Positions 1 to 9,311 of a DNA stretch of 64,000 bases are shown piece after piece (the first letter of the stretch is position 1; each line of letters begins with the position of its first letter). The DNA comes from Massilia timonae CCUG 45783 (lineage in GTDB: Bacteria; Pseudomonadota; Gammaproteobacteria; Burkholderiales; Burkholderiaceae_D), in NCBI RefSeq assembly GCF_000315425.1, contig NZ_JH992923.1:817113-881112 (forward strand). Direction: 5' to 3'. The translations under genes and the position numbers were made by a program. The notes beneath the pieces were generated by a model, which was not told where the DNA came from, did no database searches, and saw nothing but the letters and a program-made list of their open reading frames with translations.

Positions 1-668
1 GTATGCGCGACGGCGACGTCGACCTTCAGGCCATGGCGCGCCAGGTAGTGCGCCATGTCGGCCCCCGGTTCGTCGCCGTGCAGGCCGGATTGCAGGTCGG
101 GGTTGACCAGCGCCAGGTGCACGGTGCCGGCCTGGGCCAGCAGGGGCAGGGCGGCGTTGATCGCGCGCTGGGCCGGCATGCTGCCGTCCCAGCCGACCAG
201 CGCGTCGCCGGGGATCGGCTTGCCGTGGTAGGAGTCGGGCACCACCAGCACCGGACGGACGCCGTGCAGGGCCAGGTATTGGGGCAGGCCCCGTTCGGTC
301 GTGGCGCGGGCGCGGCCATTGTCCTGGCTCACCACCACGAGGTCGGCGTAGCGCGCCTGCAGCAGCAGGCCGTCGCGGTCGGCGTCTTCGACCATGCGCG
401 CCTCGGCGCCGCGGATGCCGAGGCGCCCGGCCTGGGCCACGAAATCGTCGAGCTGGGTGGCGACGGCATCGCGCAGGTCCTGGAATTCGCGATTGGAGAC
501 CGGCATGGCCATCGAGCCGTTCAGCACCGCGTAACTGGCCATCGACAGGCCGGTGGCGGCGCTGCCGACCAGGTGGGCGCCGTGCGCGCCGGCGAGCAGC
601 GCCGCCGCGCGCAGGCGGCTCTCCTGGCAGGGCCCGCCATCGACATGGACGAGTATGGTCTTGAACAT
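1..668 (-). CDS. Universal stress protein, tandem UspA domains (3' end outside window)
   Basis: This cytoplasmic stress protein begins MFKTILVHVDGG, the usual first strand of a UspA fold. The visible part is about 222 codons, longer than one Usp domain (about 145 residues). A second Usp-like start (IPGDALVGWDGS) appears near residue 165, so it is probably the two-domain type, which is often induced by low oxygen in proteobacteria. The gene runs off the left edge with no stop codon. The ATG at 668 is chosen because it starts the fold. A perfect Fnr-type palindrome at 751-764 and a TATAGT hexamer (714-719, minus strand) lie upstream, so anaerobic control is likely. The ligand (ATP or none) cannot be told from sequence. 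Confidence 0.88.
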   Translation of the reverse strand, partial: MFKTILVHVDGGPCQESRLRAAALLAGAHGAHLVGSAATGLSMASYAVLNGSMAMPVSNREFQDLRDAVATQLDDFVAQAGRLGIRGAEARMVEDADRDGLLLQARYADLVVVSQDNGRARATTERGLPQYLALHGVRPVLVVPDSYHGKPIPGDALVGWDGSMPAQRAINAALPLLAQAGTVHLALVNPDLQSGLHGDEPGADMAHYLARHGLKVDVAVAH

Positions 669-750
669 ATGCTGACTCCGTTCGGTGGTCTGGAACGTGG
701 CGCACGGCGTTTCACTATACGCGGCGCAAGGCAGCCTGTCAGGCGCACGG

Positions 751-764
751 TTGATCGCGATCAA
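751..764. promoter_or_regulatory. Fnr/Anr box upstream of the universal stress gene
   Basis: TTGATCGCGATCAA is a perfect match to the Fnr consensus TTGAT-N4-ATCAA. It sits about 90 bases upstream of the start codon at 668 and points at that gene only, because the other neighbour ends (does not start) at 942. A TATAGT hexamer at 714-719 on the minus strand could be the -10 element, which would put the box centre near -50. Confidence 0.82.
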
Positions 765-941
765 ACGTGGGTCAAATTTCACTGCGGCGTGGGCTGGATT
801 GGTTTGCTGGCAATCCAGGCCGGCAGCGTGGGTTCGGTAGTCATCGAGCTCCTGTCCGGTGCGGGGGCGGCTGCCGTCGATCAGACGGCAGCAGGCGTGC
901 AATCCCGCCCTGCTTCAGGACCTGCCTCGGGCGCGCGACCT

Positions 942-2159
942 TCAGCGCCCGTCCAGCAAGTCCTGGCGCGGCCGCTCCCATTGCGGCACCGGCGCCGGGC
1001 ACGGCTGACCGGCCATCTCGTCATAGGGAAGCGTCGAGAAATTCTCTTCCCCCGGCGCGCTGAAGCGGATGTCGGTCGCCTTGCCGTCGACCAGCGACGG
1101 CACGCGCGCGAAGCGCAGCCAGCCGTCGAAGTGACAGTTATCCTGCTGTAGCGCGCGCAGGCCGGCCAGGCTGCCGTGTTCCCGATACTTCCACGACAGC
1201 GCCTCGGCGGGCGCTCCCGGTTCGCCACCGAAGCGCGCCGGGCAGGCCGCCACGCTGGTGATGCCGGGCGCCAGGCTCAGTACGCCGAGGCGCACCGCAT
1301 AGCTTCCGGCGCCGCCGTGGTCGGTGATCGTCGCGAACGACCAGCACAGGGGATTCGAGGGAAAGGCCGACAGCGGCAGGTCGAGCACCCGGCTGCCGGG
1401 ATCGACCTGGGCCAGCGCCGCGCGGATCTGTTCGCGCGCCAGCTGCCCGGCCACGCCCTGCACCGCGATGAAGCCCAGGCAGGCCACCAGCGCCGTGACC
1501 ACGCCGCGCGCGCCGCCGCGGCGCGCCATGAAGCCCACCACGCCCGCCAGCAGCAACAGTCCGGCGAGCGAACCCCATTGCAGGAACCCCAGATAGGTGA
1601 ACGCCACCGGCGCCGCCAGGATCAGCGCCGCGAACAGCCAGCGCAGCAGCCGGTTCGGCGCCAGCAGGGCGAGCGCGATCCCGAGCGCGGTCCAGAACAC
1701 CGGCTCGATGATGAACACCATGTCGCCATACAGCCAGCGTGAGTCGAGCGGGTGGAAGGGGTGCACGCCATACACGTTCAGGAAGTCGAGCGACAGGTGC
1801 AGCACCATCCCGAGCGCGGCGGTGGCCAGCACCGCGCGCCGCGCCGTGCGGTCGTCGCGCAGCAGGCGCCGCGCCCCTGGCCACAGCAGCCAGAGCAGGC
1901 CGAGCAGCAGCGCGATCTGGGGCAGGGCATACAGCAGCGTGTGCGTATGGCCGCGGTGGTGCAGCAGGTAGCCGAGCGGCGGCGCCAACAGGGGCGTGAG
2001 CACCAGGTCCAGGTCGGGGAAGTTGCTGGCCAGCGCGCCGGTGGCGAGCAGGACGCGGCGGCGCGTGCGCGCCTGGTGCGGATCGGGTTGAAAGGGCAGG
2101 GCGCGGTCGGCGAGTTCGCCCAGCGCCAGGCCTACCAGGGAGTGAGTGAGATTGTCCAT
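942..2159 (-). CDS. YdjM/DUF457-type inner-membrane metal-dependent hydrolase
   Basis: The 405-residue protein starts MDNLTHSLVGLALGELADRA, followed by NFPDLDLVL and the histidine-rich HHRGHTHTLL loop, the hallmark of the YdjM/YbcI (DUF457) family. Several hydrophobic segments follow in the first 260 residues, then a soluble tail of about 140 residues ending at 942. The conserved Asp and His residues suggest a metal site, but no substrate is established for the family. It is divergent from the chemotaxis receptor, and the Fnr-like site at 2188-2201 lies 29 bases upstream of its start, so it could also respond to that site. Confidence 0.8.
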   Translation of the reverse strand: MDNLTHSLVGLALGELADRALPFQPDPHQARTRRRVLLATGALASNFPDLDLVLTPLLAPPLGYLLHHRGHTHTLLYALPQIALLLGLLWLLWPGARRLLRDDRTARRAVLATAALGMVLHLSLDFLNVYGVHPFHPLDSRWLYGDMVFIIEPVFWTALGIALALLAPNRLLRWLFAALILAAPVAFTYLGFLQWGSLAGLLLLAGVVGFMARRGGARGVVTALVACLGFIAVQGVAGQLAREQIRAALAQVDPGSRVLDLPLSAFPSNPLCWSFATITDHGGAGSYAVRLGVLSLAPGITSVAACPARFGGEPGAPAEALSWKYREHGSLAGLRALQQDNCHFDGWLRFARVPSLVDGKATDIRFSAPGEENFSTLPYDEMAGQPCPAPVPQWERPRQDLLDGR

Positions 2160-2187
2160 CCCACAAGTTTACCGTGAAAGCAAGACA

Positions 2188-2201
2188 TTGAACTAAATCA
2201 A
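2188..2201. promoter_or_regulatory. Fnr-like box between the YdjM-like gene and the aerotaxis receptor
   Basis: TTGAACTAAATCAA matches TTGAT-N4-ATCAA except for one base in the left half-site. It lies in the divergent intergenic region, about 126 bases before the receptor's GTG start and 29 bases before the YdjM-like gene. Three similar sites in the first 10 kb make it plausible, but a one-mismatch site can occur by chance. Confidence 0.55.
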
Positions 2202-2326
2202 GATTCTCTTGGTTACATAGCATGGCCAACCATCGCATTTTTGATGTAGGTCATATTTTTCGCATTTCCTCATCGCTAGAATGCAAGAAACTATATTTTC
2301 TTACAGGCAACAAGAGGGAGAGCACA

Positions 2327-3904
2327 GTGCGCAACAACCAGCCAGTGACCGGGATCGAATACGTGATGGGGGCGGGACAGTCGATCGTCTCGAAGACCGA
2401 TACCAAAGGCCGCATCACCTACGTCAACCCGAGCTTCGTCGACGTCAGCGGTTTCAGCGAGGACGAGTTGCTGGGCAAGGCGCACAATATCGTGCGCCAC
2501 CCCGACATGCCGCCCGAAGCCTTCGCCGACCTGTGGGCGACCCTGCAGGCGGGCGAACCCTGGACCGGGATGGTCAAGAACCGCCGCAAGAACGGCGACT
2601 TCTATTGGGTGGTGGCGAACGTGGTGCCGATCCGGGAGCGCGGCCGCGTGACCGGCTATATGTCGGTGCGCACCGCGCCCACCCGCGCGCAGGTCGAGCA
2701 GGCCGACCTGTTGTACCGTCGGATCCGCGCCGGCCAGGCGCGCGGCCTGGGCATCGTGCGCGGCCGGGTGGTGCGCACCGGCTGGCGCCGGCGCCTGGAT
2801 GTCCTGGCCGCCCTGCGCGCGCTGTCGCTGCGCCAGCGCCTGGGCTGGACGATGGGCGCCCAGGCCGTGCTGCTGGGCACGCTCGCGGCGGTGGCCGAAG
2901 GCATGGGCTGGCGCGTGCTGGCCGGCGCCGGCGTGCTGGCCTCGCTGGCGGCCTGGTATGAGCTCGATCGCAGCATCGCGCGGCCTCTGCGGGAAGCCAT
3001 CGCCACCGTCCACGCCCTGGCCGGCGGCGACCTGGCGCGTCCCGTCGCGGCGCCCGGCAGCGGGGACGTCGGCCGCCTGCAGCTGGCGCTGCGCCAGCTG
3101 AACATCAATCTCACCGCGATCATCGGCGACGTGCGCGACAACGTCAGCTCGATCGAGCTGGCCACCCGCGCGATCGCCGCCGGCAACGCCGACCTGGCCG
3201 CCCGCACCGAAGCCCAGGCCGCCAGCCTCGAGCAGACCGCCAGCAGCCTGGGCAATATCGCGCGCGCCGCCGGCCGCAATACCGACAGTGCGGTGCAGGC
3301 CGACGGCATGGTGCTGGCCGCCACGACGGTGGCCGGCCAGGGCGGCCAGGCCGTCGATCGCGTCGGCCGGACCATGGACCGGATCAGCGGCTCGGCCAAC
3401 CGCATCGGCGACATCATCGGCCTGATCGACGGCATCGCCTTCCAGACCAATCTGCTGGCGCTGAACGCGGCGGTGGAGGCGGCCAGGGCCGGCGAGCAGG
3501 GGCGCGGCTTCGCGGTCGTGGCCGGCGAAGTGCGCAGCCTGGCCCAGCGCACCGCCGGCGCCGCCAAGGAAATCAAGGGATTGATCGAGGTCTCCAGCGG
3601 CCACGTGGGCGAGGGGAGCGAACTGGTCGGCCAGGCCGGCCAGACCATGCGCGCGGTGGTCGACAAGGTGGGCGAGGCAGCCGCCATCATGAGCGCGATC
3701 ACGGCCGCCAGCCGCGAACAGGCCCAGGACATCCTGGGCGTCAACGCCGCCATGAGCGAGCTGGACGCGATCACGCGGCAGAACGCCGCCCAGGTCGAGG
3801 AATCGGCGCTGTCCTCTGGCAGCGTGGCCGATGAGGCAGCACGCCTGTCGCTGGCCTTGTCCGTGTTCAAGTTCAAGCATGGCGGGCGGCCAAGCCAGAG
3901 CTGA
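2327..3904 (+). CDS. aer: Aer-like methyl-accepting chemotaxis / energy-taxis receptor
   Basis: This receptor senses cell energy or redox state and signals to the CheA/CheW array. It begins with [14 protein letters not shown], typical of Aer, followed by a PAS domain (about residues 10-120, with [13 protein letters not shown] and NIVRHPDMP). A hydrophobic hairpin lies near 180-215, then a HAMP-like stretch, then the MCP signalling domain with the conserved tip [20 protein letters not shown]. There is no periplasmic domain, as expected for Aer. The GTG at 2327 is chosen because a purine-rich GGGAG (2316-2320) precedes it and the PAS domain starts right after; an ATG exists at 2222. The protein is 525 residues and has no C-terminal CheR pentapeptide. 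The Fnr-like site at 2188-2201 suggests induction at low oxygen. Confidence 0.87.
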   Translation: MRNNQPVTGIEYVMGAGQSIVSKTDTKGRITYVNPSFVDVSGFSEDELLGKAHNIVRHPDMPPEAFADLWATLQAGEPWTGMVKNRRKNGDFYWVVANVVPIRERGRVTGYMSVRTAPTRAQVEQADLLYRRIRAGQARGLGIVRGRVVRTGWRRRLDVLAALRALSLRQRLGWTMGAQAVLLGTLAAVAEGMGWRVLAGAGVLASLAAWYELDRSIARPLREAIATVHALAGGDLARPVAAPGSGDVGRLQLALRQLNINLTAIIGDVRDNVSSIELATRAIAAGNADLAARTEAQAASLEQTASSLGNIARAAGRNTDSAVQADGMVLAATTVAGQGGQAVDRVGRTMDRISGSANRIGDIIGLIDGIAFQTNLLALNAAVEAARAGEQGRGFAVVAGEVRSLAQRTAGAAKEIKGLIEVSSGHVGEGSELVGQAGQTMRAVVDKVGEAAAIMSAITAASREQAQDILGVNAAMSELDAITRQNAAQVEESALSSGSVADEAARLSLALSVFKFKHGGRPSQS

Positions 3905-3915
3905 CTCTTCCATAT

Positions 3916-3929
3916 TTGATGCATGTCAA
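3916..3929. promoter_or_regulatory. Fnr-like box upstream of hemN
   Basis: TTGATGCATGTCAA matches the Fnr consensus except for one base in the right half-site (GTCAA for ATCAA). Its centre is about 96 bases before the hemN ATG at 4019, leaving room for a class II promoter and a short leader. hemN is a classical Fnr/Anr target, which supports the call. Confidence 0.68.
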
Positions 3930-4018
3930 GGATTTGCGTGAAGTAGATCAATAAACTGACCGCTAATCGTGCCACTTTGCATTTCGGCAAAGCGGCCAGC
4001 AGCTGGAGTACCTCAGTC

Positions 4019-5479
4019 ATGTTCGCAGAAGTGCAAGCGGCGCCTCCCGCGCCGATTCCCACCCGGTTCCCGTCCCAACCCGCCACCGTGCTCCACCCGA
4101 CCGTCGAATTCGATGGCGACCTGCTGGCCCGGCTCGGCAAGTCCGGCCCGCGCTACACGTCCTACCCGACGGCCGATCGCTTCAGCCCCGACTTCGGCTA
4201 CCGCGACTACCTGCACGCGGTGGCCAGCGTGCGCACCCGCGGCAAGCGTCCGCTGTCGCTGTACCTGCACATCCCGTTCTGCGAAAGCGTCTGCTACTAC
4301 TGCGCCTGCAACAAGATTGTCACCAGGCGCCGCGACAAGGCGGCGACCTACCTGTCCTACCTGAAGCGCGAGGTCGAGATGCAGGGCCTGCTGTTCGCCG
4401 GCATGAACGAGGTCGAGCAGCTGCACTTCGGCGGCGGCACCCCCACTTACCTGTCGGACGAGCAGATGGGCGAGCTGATGGCGCACCTGGCGCGGTGCTT
4501 TCGCTTCGCCCCCGACGAGCGCGGCGAATATTCGATCGAGGTCGACCCGCGCACCGTCTCCGTCGAACGGGTGCACTGCCTGCGGCGCCAGGGTTTCAAC
4601 CGCATCAGCCTGGGCGTGCAGGATTTCGATCCAGACGTTCAGAAGGCGGTCAACCGGGTCCAGCCCGAGCGCGAGACGGTGGCCATCATCGACGCCGCGC
4701 GCGCCGCGGGTTTTCGTTCGGTGAGCATCGACCTGATCTACGGCCTGCCGAAGCAGACCCTGACCAGCATGACGCAAACCCTGGACAAGGTGATCGAGGC
4801 CGGCCCGGACCGGATCTCGGTCTACCACTATGCCCACATGCCGCACCTGTTCAAGCCGCAGCGGCGCATCCTGCAACAGGACATGCCGGACAGCGACACC
4901 AAGCTCAGGATGCTCCAGCTGTGCATCGAGCGCCTCGGCGCCGCCGGCTACGTGTACATCGGCATGGACCATTTCGCCAAGCCGGACGACGACCTGGCCG
5001 TGGCCCAGCGCCAGGGCCGCCTGCACCGCAACTTCCAGGGCTATTCGACCCACGCCGACGCCGACCTGGTGGCGTGCGGGGTGTCGAGCATCGGCGCGGT
5101 GGGCGCCACCTACAGCCAGAACGTCAAGACGCTCGACGAATACTACGACCTGATCGACCGGAACGAGTTGCCGGTCCAGCGCGGCATCCGCCTGTCGATG
5201 GACGACGCGCTGCGCCGCTCGATCATCCAGAAGCTGATGTGCCAGTTCGAGCTGTCGATCCCGGCCATCGAGCAGGCGTTCCCGATCGCTTTCGAACAGC
5301 ACTTCGCCGGCGAGCTGGCCACGCTGCGCACGATGCAGGACGACGGCCTGGTGCAGGTCGGGCCGGAGTGGCTGACCGTCACGATGAAGGGGCGCCTGCT
5401 GATCCGCAACGTGTGCATGGTGTTCGACCGCTACCTCGCCCGGCCGGGCGAGGGCCCGCGCCATTCGCACACCGTCTAG
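4019..5479 (+). CDS. hemN: Oxygen-independent coproporphyrinogen III dehydrogenase HemN
   Basis: This radical-SAM enzyme oxidatively decarboxylates coproporphyrinogen III to protoporphyrinogen IX without oxygen, supplying haem for the oxidases next door. The 4Fe-4S motif CESVCYYCACN gives Cys88, Cys92 and Cys95, with the HemN-specific extra cysteine at 97. FGGGTPTYL (SAM binding), GFNRISLGVQDFD and IDLIYGLPKQT follow, and the C-terminal HemN domain is present. Length is 486 residues, slightly above the usual 455-460 because of a proline-rich N-terminus. The ATG at 4019 has GGAG at 4005-4008; a TTG at 3977 is an in-frame alternative. An Fnr-like site lies at 3916-3929. Confidence 0.95.
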   Translation: MFAEVQAAPPAPIPTRFPSQPATVLHPTVEFDGDLLARLGKSGPRYTSYPTADRFSPDFGYRDYLHAVASVRTRGKRPLSLYLHIPFCESVCYYCACNKIVTRRRDKAATYLSYLKREVEMQGLLFAGMNEVEQLHFGGGTPTYLSDEQMGELMAHLARCFRFAPDERGEYSIEVDPRTVSVERVHCLRRQGFNRISLGVQDFDPDVQKAVNRVQPERETVAIIDAARAAGFRSVSIDLIYGLPKQTLTSMTQTLDKVIEAGPDRISVYHYAHMPHLFKPQRRILQQDMPDSDTKLRMLQLCIERLGAAGYVYIGMDHFAKPDDDLAVAQRQGRLHRNFQGYSTHADADLVACGVSSIGAVGATYSQNVKTLDEYYDLIDRNELPVQRGIRLSMDDALRRSIIQKLMCQFELSIPAIEQAFPIAFEQHFAGELATLRTMQDDGLVQVGPEWLTVTMKGRLLIRNVCMVFDRYLARPGEGPRHSHTV

Positions 5480-5488
5480 GGCCGGTCG

Positions 5489-6277
5489 ATGAGCGGCGTC
5501 AGCCTGTTCCCGGTGTTTCTGGTCGGCCTGGCCGGCAGCGTGCACTGCGCCGGGATGTGCGGCGGGATCGTCGGCGCGCTGTCGCTTCCGCGCGCGCCGG
5601 GCTTGGCCGCACGGGAACCGGCTTTCCCGGTGCCGGTGCGGACCGTCGCCGCGAGCGCGGGCGCCTCGCTCACCGGCGTGGGGGCCTATAACGCGGGGCG
5701 CATCGCCAGCTACATGACGGCCGGCGCGCTGGCCGGGGGATTGGCCGGCGGCGCGGCCTCGCTGGCGGCGTTGCCGGCCGTGCAGGCAGGCTTGTACTGG
5801 GCCGCGAACCTGATGCTGGTGGCGCTGGGGCTGTTCCTGATGGACGCCTGGCGCGGCCTGGCCCGCGTCGAGCAGGCCGGCCAGGCATTGTGGCGCCGTC
5901 TCGCGCCGCTGCTGCGGCGCATGAACGGCGTCGGGACCAGCGGCGCCCGAACCGGCGGCGTCCGCATGTTCGCGCTTGGCGCCCTGTGGGGCTGGCTGCC
6001 GTGCGGCATGGTGTACAGCGTGCTGGTGACGGCCATGCTGAGCGGCTCGGCGCTGGACGGCGCCGGCGTGATGCTCGCCTTCGGCCTGGGCACGCTGCCG
6101 ATGCTGGCCGCGCTCGGCCTGGCGGGCGGGCGCCTGCGCGCGTTGATGGCGCGGCGCGCGGTGCGCCTGTGCTGCGGGTTTGCGATCCTGGCCTTCGGCA
6201 TCCTCGGCCTGGCGCGCGCCGCCGGCGGCCTGCCGGCCGGCTGGATGCACGGGCTGTGTCTCGGGAGCCCGGCATGA
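5489..6277 (+). CDS. SafE/TauE-type membrane protein (YdcM/CcoH-cluster sulfite exporter family)
   Basis: This 262-residue integral membrane protein carries the family signature GSVHCAGMCGGIVGAL near the N-terminus and a second conserved LGALWGWLPCGMVYS in the middle, with about six membrane segments. Proteins of this type sit beside ccoI in many proteobacterial cbb3 clusters and are annotated as sulfite exporters or cytochrome biogenesis proteins. The paired HC-x2-MC and PCGM motifs suggest metal (copper) handling; this is inference. It starts nine bases after hemN, and its stop overlaps the ccoI start (ATGA). Confidence 0.85.
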   Translation: MSGVSLFPVFLVGLAGSVHCAGMCGGIVGALSLPRAPGLAAREPAFPVPVRTVAASAGASLTGVGAYNAGRIASYMTAGALAGGLAGGAASLAALPAVQAGLYWAANLMLVALGLFLMDAWRGLARVEQAGQALWRRLAPLLRRMNGVGTSGARTGGVRMFALGALWGWLPCGMVYSVLVTAMLSGSALDGAGVMLAFGLGTLPMLAALGLAGGRLRALMARRAVRLCCGFAILAFGILGLARAAGGLPAGWMHGLCLGSPA

Positions 6278-8730
6278 GCGCGGTGCTCGAAGAAGCGGTG
6301 CGCGCCGCGGGCGGCGCCGCCACGGCTGCCGCGCGCAACGCGCCCGCAGGGTGTTTCCACTGCGGCTTGCCGGTGCCGCGCGACAGCGCCTGGCAAGCCA
6401 CGATCGGCGGCGAGGTGCGGCGCATGTGCTGTCCCGGCTGCGCGGCGGCGGCCCAGGCCATCGTCGACGGCGGCTTCGCCGACTACTACGCGACCCGCAC
6501 CGCCTACGCCGCCCAGGCCGACATCGAGGCCGCCAATGCGCCCGAGCTCGACCTGGTCGACGACGGCGATGCCGACGGCGCGGCCAGCTTCACGGTGGAG
6601 GGCATCCGCTGCGCCGCCTGCGTGTGGCTGATCGAGCGCCGCCTGCACGACTTGCCCGGGGTGCTGGACGTCGGCCTGAACGTGGCCACCGAGCGCCTGT
6701 TCGTGCGCTGGGATCCGTCCGGCTGCCGCGCCAGCGCCATCCTGCGCACGCTGCGCGCGATCGGCTACGTCGCCTATCCCTACGATGCGCGGCGCCACGG
6801 CGAGCAGCTCGAGCGCGCGCGCAAGCAGCTGTTCCGCCAGCTGTTCGTGGCCGGCCTGTCGATGATGCAGGTGATGATGTATGCGGTGCCGGTGTACATG
6901 GCCGACGAGGGCACGATGGACGCCGCGATGACGGCGCTGATGCACTGGGCCGCGTTGTTCCTGACCCTGCCGGCGGTGCTGTATTCGGCCCAGCCGTTCT
7001 TCAAGGGCGCCTGGCGCGACCTGCGGCGCGGCATGCCGGGCATGGACGTGCCGGTTGCGCTCGGGATCGGCGCCGCCTTCGCCGGCAGCCTGCAGGCGCT
7101 GGTCACCGGCAATGGCGACGTGTATTTCGATTCGGTGACCATGTTCGTGTTCCTGCTGCTGGGCAGCCGCTACCTCGAACTGGGCGCGCGCCGCAAGGCG
7201 GCCGGCGCGCTCGAGCGCCTGCAGCAGGGCTTGCCGCCGTCGGCGCTGCGCCTGCGCGGCGATCCACAGTTGCGTGACACCGAGCTGGTGACGGCCGGCA
7301 GCCTGCGGGTGGACGACCTGGTGCTGGTGCGCGCGGGCCAGGCGGCGCCGGCCGACGGCATGATCGTCGAGGGCGACACCGACGTCGATCTGGCGCTTCT
7401 GACCGGCGAGAGCCGCACCCAGCGCCGCGGCGTGGGCGACCTGGTGCCGGGCGGCGCGCTCAATGCGGGCGGCGCCATCGTGCTGCGCGTGACCTCGACC
7501 GCCCATGACAGCACGCTGTCGATGCTGGTGCGGCTGGTCGAGCGCGCGGGGCAGGGCAAGCCGGCGCTGGCCCTGTGGGCCGACCGGGTGGCGGCCTGGT
7601 TCGTGCTCGGCTTGCTGGCGCTGACCGTGCTGGCCTATTTCGCCTGGCTGCAGGTGGACCCTGGCAAGGCCTGGCAGGTGGCGATCGCGGTGCTGGTGGT
7701 GTCCTGCCCGTGCGCGCTGTCGCTGGCCACGCCGACCGCGCTGGCCGCCGCCACCGACCGCCTGTTGCGGCGCGGCGTGCTGTCGGTGCAGCCGCACACG
7801 CTGGAAACCTTCGACCGCGCCACCCATGTGGTGTTCGACAAGACCGGGACGCTCACCCATGGCCGGCCGGTGCTGCGCCAGACCCTGCCGGTGGGCAGCC
7901 TGACCGGGTTCGACTGCCTGCGCATCGCCGCCGCGCTGGAGGCCGACAATCCGCATCCGCTGGCGCTGGGAATCCGCGAGGCGGTCATCGCATCGCCCGC
8001 CGAGGCCGCGCGCGCCGAACGCACGCAGTTCACGATCGGGCAGGGCGTCGAGGGCTGGGTCGATGGGCGTTACTACCGCCTGGGCAACGTCGCCTGGGTC
8101 GCCGGCGTGGCCGGCGGCGTGGCGCGCGTGGCGGCGCCGGTGGGCGCCACCTCGGTCTGGCTCGGCAGCAGCGAAGGCTGGCTGGCGCGCTTCGACCTGG
8201 CCGACGGCCTGCGGGCCGACGCCGCCGAGGTGGTGCGCCGCATCCGCGCCAGCGGCAAGACGGTGATCCTGCTCAGCGGCGACGAGCAGCATGCGGCGCA
8301 GGCCGTGGCGGCCCGCCTGGGCATCTCGACCGCCATCGGCGGCAAGCTGCCGCAGGAGAAGCTGGCCTATGTACGGCGCCTGCAGCAGGATGGCGCGATC
8401 GTGGCGATGGTCGGCGACGGCATCAACGACGCGGCAGTGCTGCGCGGGGCCGACGTCTCGTTCGCGATGGGGCGCGGGGCCGAACTGGCGCAGCTGCATG
8501 CCGACGGGGTGCTGATGGGCGACAGCCTGGCGCCGCTGGCCGACACCCTGGACACGGCGCGCCGCACGCTGGCGGTGATCCGCCAGAACCTGGCCTGGGC
8601 CACGGTCTACAACGTGGCGGCGATTCCGGCGGCGGCGACGGGGTTGTTGAATCCCTGGCTGGCGGGGATCGGCATGGCGGCCAGCTCGGCCGTGGTCGTG
8701 CTCAATGCGCTGCGCTTGCGAAGGGATTAG
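6274..8730 (+). CDS. ccoI: Copper-translocating P-type ATPase for cbb3 oxidase assembly (CcoI/FixI)
   Basis: This inner-membrane P1B ATPase is needed to deliver copper to the binuclear centre of cbb3 oxidase. The 818-residue protein has an N-terminal cysteine-rich region (CFHCGLPVP, then MCCPGCAAAAQ), an HMA domain with CAAC at residues 113-116, the transport motif SCPCALSLATPTAL, the phosphorylation loop DKTGTLT, NPHPLAL, and GDGINDAAVL. This N-terminal zinc-finger-like region is typical of FixI/CcoI and separates it from general copper exporters. The ATG at 6274 overlaps the previous stop codon, and ccoS starts two bases after its end. Confidence 0.95.
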   Translation: MSAVLEEAVRAAGGAATAAARNAPAGCFHCGLPVPRDSAWQATIGGEVRRMCCPGCAAAAQAIVDGGFADYYATRTAYAAQADIEAANAPELDLVDDGDADGAASFTVEGIRCAACVWLIERRLHDLPGVLDVGLNVATERLFVRWDPSGCRASAILRTLRAIGYVAYPYDARRHGEQLERARKQLFRQLFVAGLSMMQVMMYAVPVYMADEGTMDAAMTALMHWAALFLTLPAVLYSAQPFFKGAWRDLRRGMPGMDVPVALGIGAAFAGSLQALVTGNGDVYFDSVTMFVFLLLGSRYLELGARRKAAGALERLQQGLPPSALRLRGDPQLRDTELVTAGSLRVDDLVLVRAGQAAPADGMIVEGDTDVDLALLTGESRTQRRGVGDLVPGGALNAGGAIVLRVTSTAHDSTLSMLVRLVERAGQGKPALALWADRVAAWFVLGLLALTVLAYFAWLQVDPGKAWQVAIAVLVVSCPCALSLATPTALAAATDRLLRRGVLSVQPHTLETFDRATHVVFDKTGTLTHGRPVLRQTLPVGSLTGFDCLRIAAALEADNPHPLALGIREAVIASPAEAARAERTQFTIGQGVEGWVDGRYYRLGNVAWVAGVAGGVARVAAPVGATSVWLGSSEGWLARFDLADGLRADAAEVVRRIRASGKTVILLSGDEQHAAQAVAARLGISTAIGGKLPQEKLAYVRRLQQDGAIVAMVGDGINDAAVLRGADVSFAMGRGAELAQLHADGVLMGDSLAPLADTLDTARRTLAVIRQNLAWATVYNVAAIPAAATGLLNPWLAGIGMAASSAVVVLNALRLRRD

Positions 8731-8732
8731 CG

Positions 8733-8876
8733 ATGGAAGCCTTGTATTTGCTGGTGCCGCTCAGCGTGCTGGTGGTGGGGGTGGCCTTGTGGGTGTTCTT
8801 CGGGGCGGCCGAGAGCGGGCAGTTCGACGATCTGGAAGGGCCGGCGTATCGCGTCTTGCAGGATGACGATCGGTAG
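8733..8876 (+). CDS. ccoS: cbb3 oxidase maturation protein CcoS
   Basis: This 47-residue single-span membrane protein reads MEALYLLVPLSVLVVGVALW, then a short cytoplasmic tail with GQFDDLEGPAYRVL. The FDDLEGPA motif is diagnostic of CcoS/FixS, which is required for haem and copper insertion into CcoN. It begins two bases after the ccoI stop, in the usual CcoI-CcoS pair. Confidence 0.95.
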   Translation: MEALYLLVPLSVLVVGVALWVFFGAAESGQFDDLEGPAYRVLQDDDR

Positions 8877-8899
8877 GGTCGGAGGCATGGCCGCCGACC
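8877..8899. terminator. Hairpin between the convergent ccoS and DksA-like genes
   Basis: GGTCGGAGGC and GCCGCCGACC form ten-base arms with one mismatch around a three-base loop, starting immediately after the ccoS stop. It lies between convergent genes, so a bidirectional terminator is reasonable. No T-run follows on either strand, so it is at best a weak or Rho-assisted terminator. Confidence 0.45.
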
Positions 8900-8912
8900 C
8901 CGCGACGACGGA

Positions 8913-9311
8913 TCACATCGTTGGTCCGCGCCCGGTGTGGGTTTCCTTCTCGATGCGGTCCTGGCATTCGATGCAGGTGCGCACCGTCGGCGTGGCCAGC
9001 AGGCGCCCGTCCGGAATCTCGCGGCCGCACGACTCGCAGATGCCGGCGCCGCCGGCCTCGAGCTTGCCGAGGGCGACGTCGATCTCGTGCAGCGTGTTCG
9101 CATCGTGTTCGGCCAGGTGGGCCTGGTCGTGGCTGATCATCTCGGCGGTCACGCGGTCGTCGCCCGGCACCTCATGTGCGAGCGGGCCGATCTGCGGAGC
9201 GTCACCCTCGTCGGCCGTGGTGCGCGAACGAACGGCGCCGAGCAGGTCTTCGCGCGCCTGGTGTAGGCGCTTGGACATTTCTTCGTGAACGGATTGGGAA
9301 AGAGGCGGCAT
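8913..9311 (-). CDS. DksA/TraR family zinc-finger protein
   Basis: The 132-residue protein has an N-terminal helical region and a C-terminal DksA/TraR-type C4 zinc finger: CESCG, then CIEC 17 residues later (RTCIECQDRIEKE). Family members bind the RNA polymerase secondary channel and alter promoter output with or without ppGpp. It is shorter than E. coli DksA (151 residues) and lacks the clear DxxDxA coiled-coil tip, so it is probably a paralogue. It is divergent from ccoN, and the perfect Fnr box at 9486-9499 sits between them. Confidence 0.85.
   Translation of the reverse strand: MPPLSQSVHEEMSKRLHQAREDLLGAVRSRTTADEGDAPQIGPLAHEVPGDDRVTAEMISHDQAHLAEHDANTLHEIDVALGKLEAGGAGICESCGREIPDGRLLATPTVRTCIECQDRIEKETHTGRGPTM

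Noticed and set aside
5710..8499. Open frame of about 930 codons antisense to ccoI
   Set aside because: Composition is typical of antisense shadows, and it spans two real genes.
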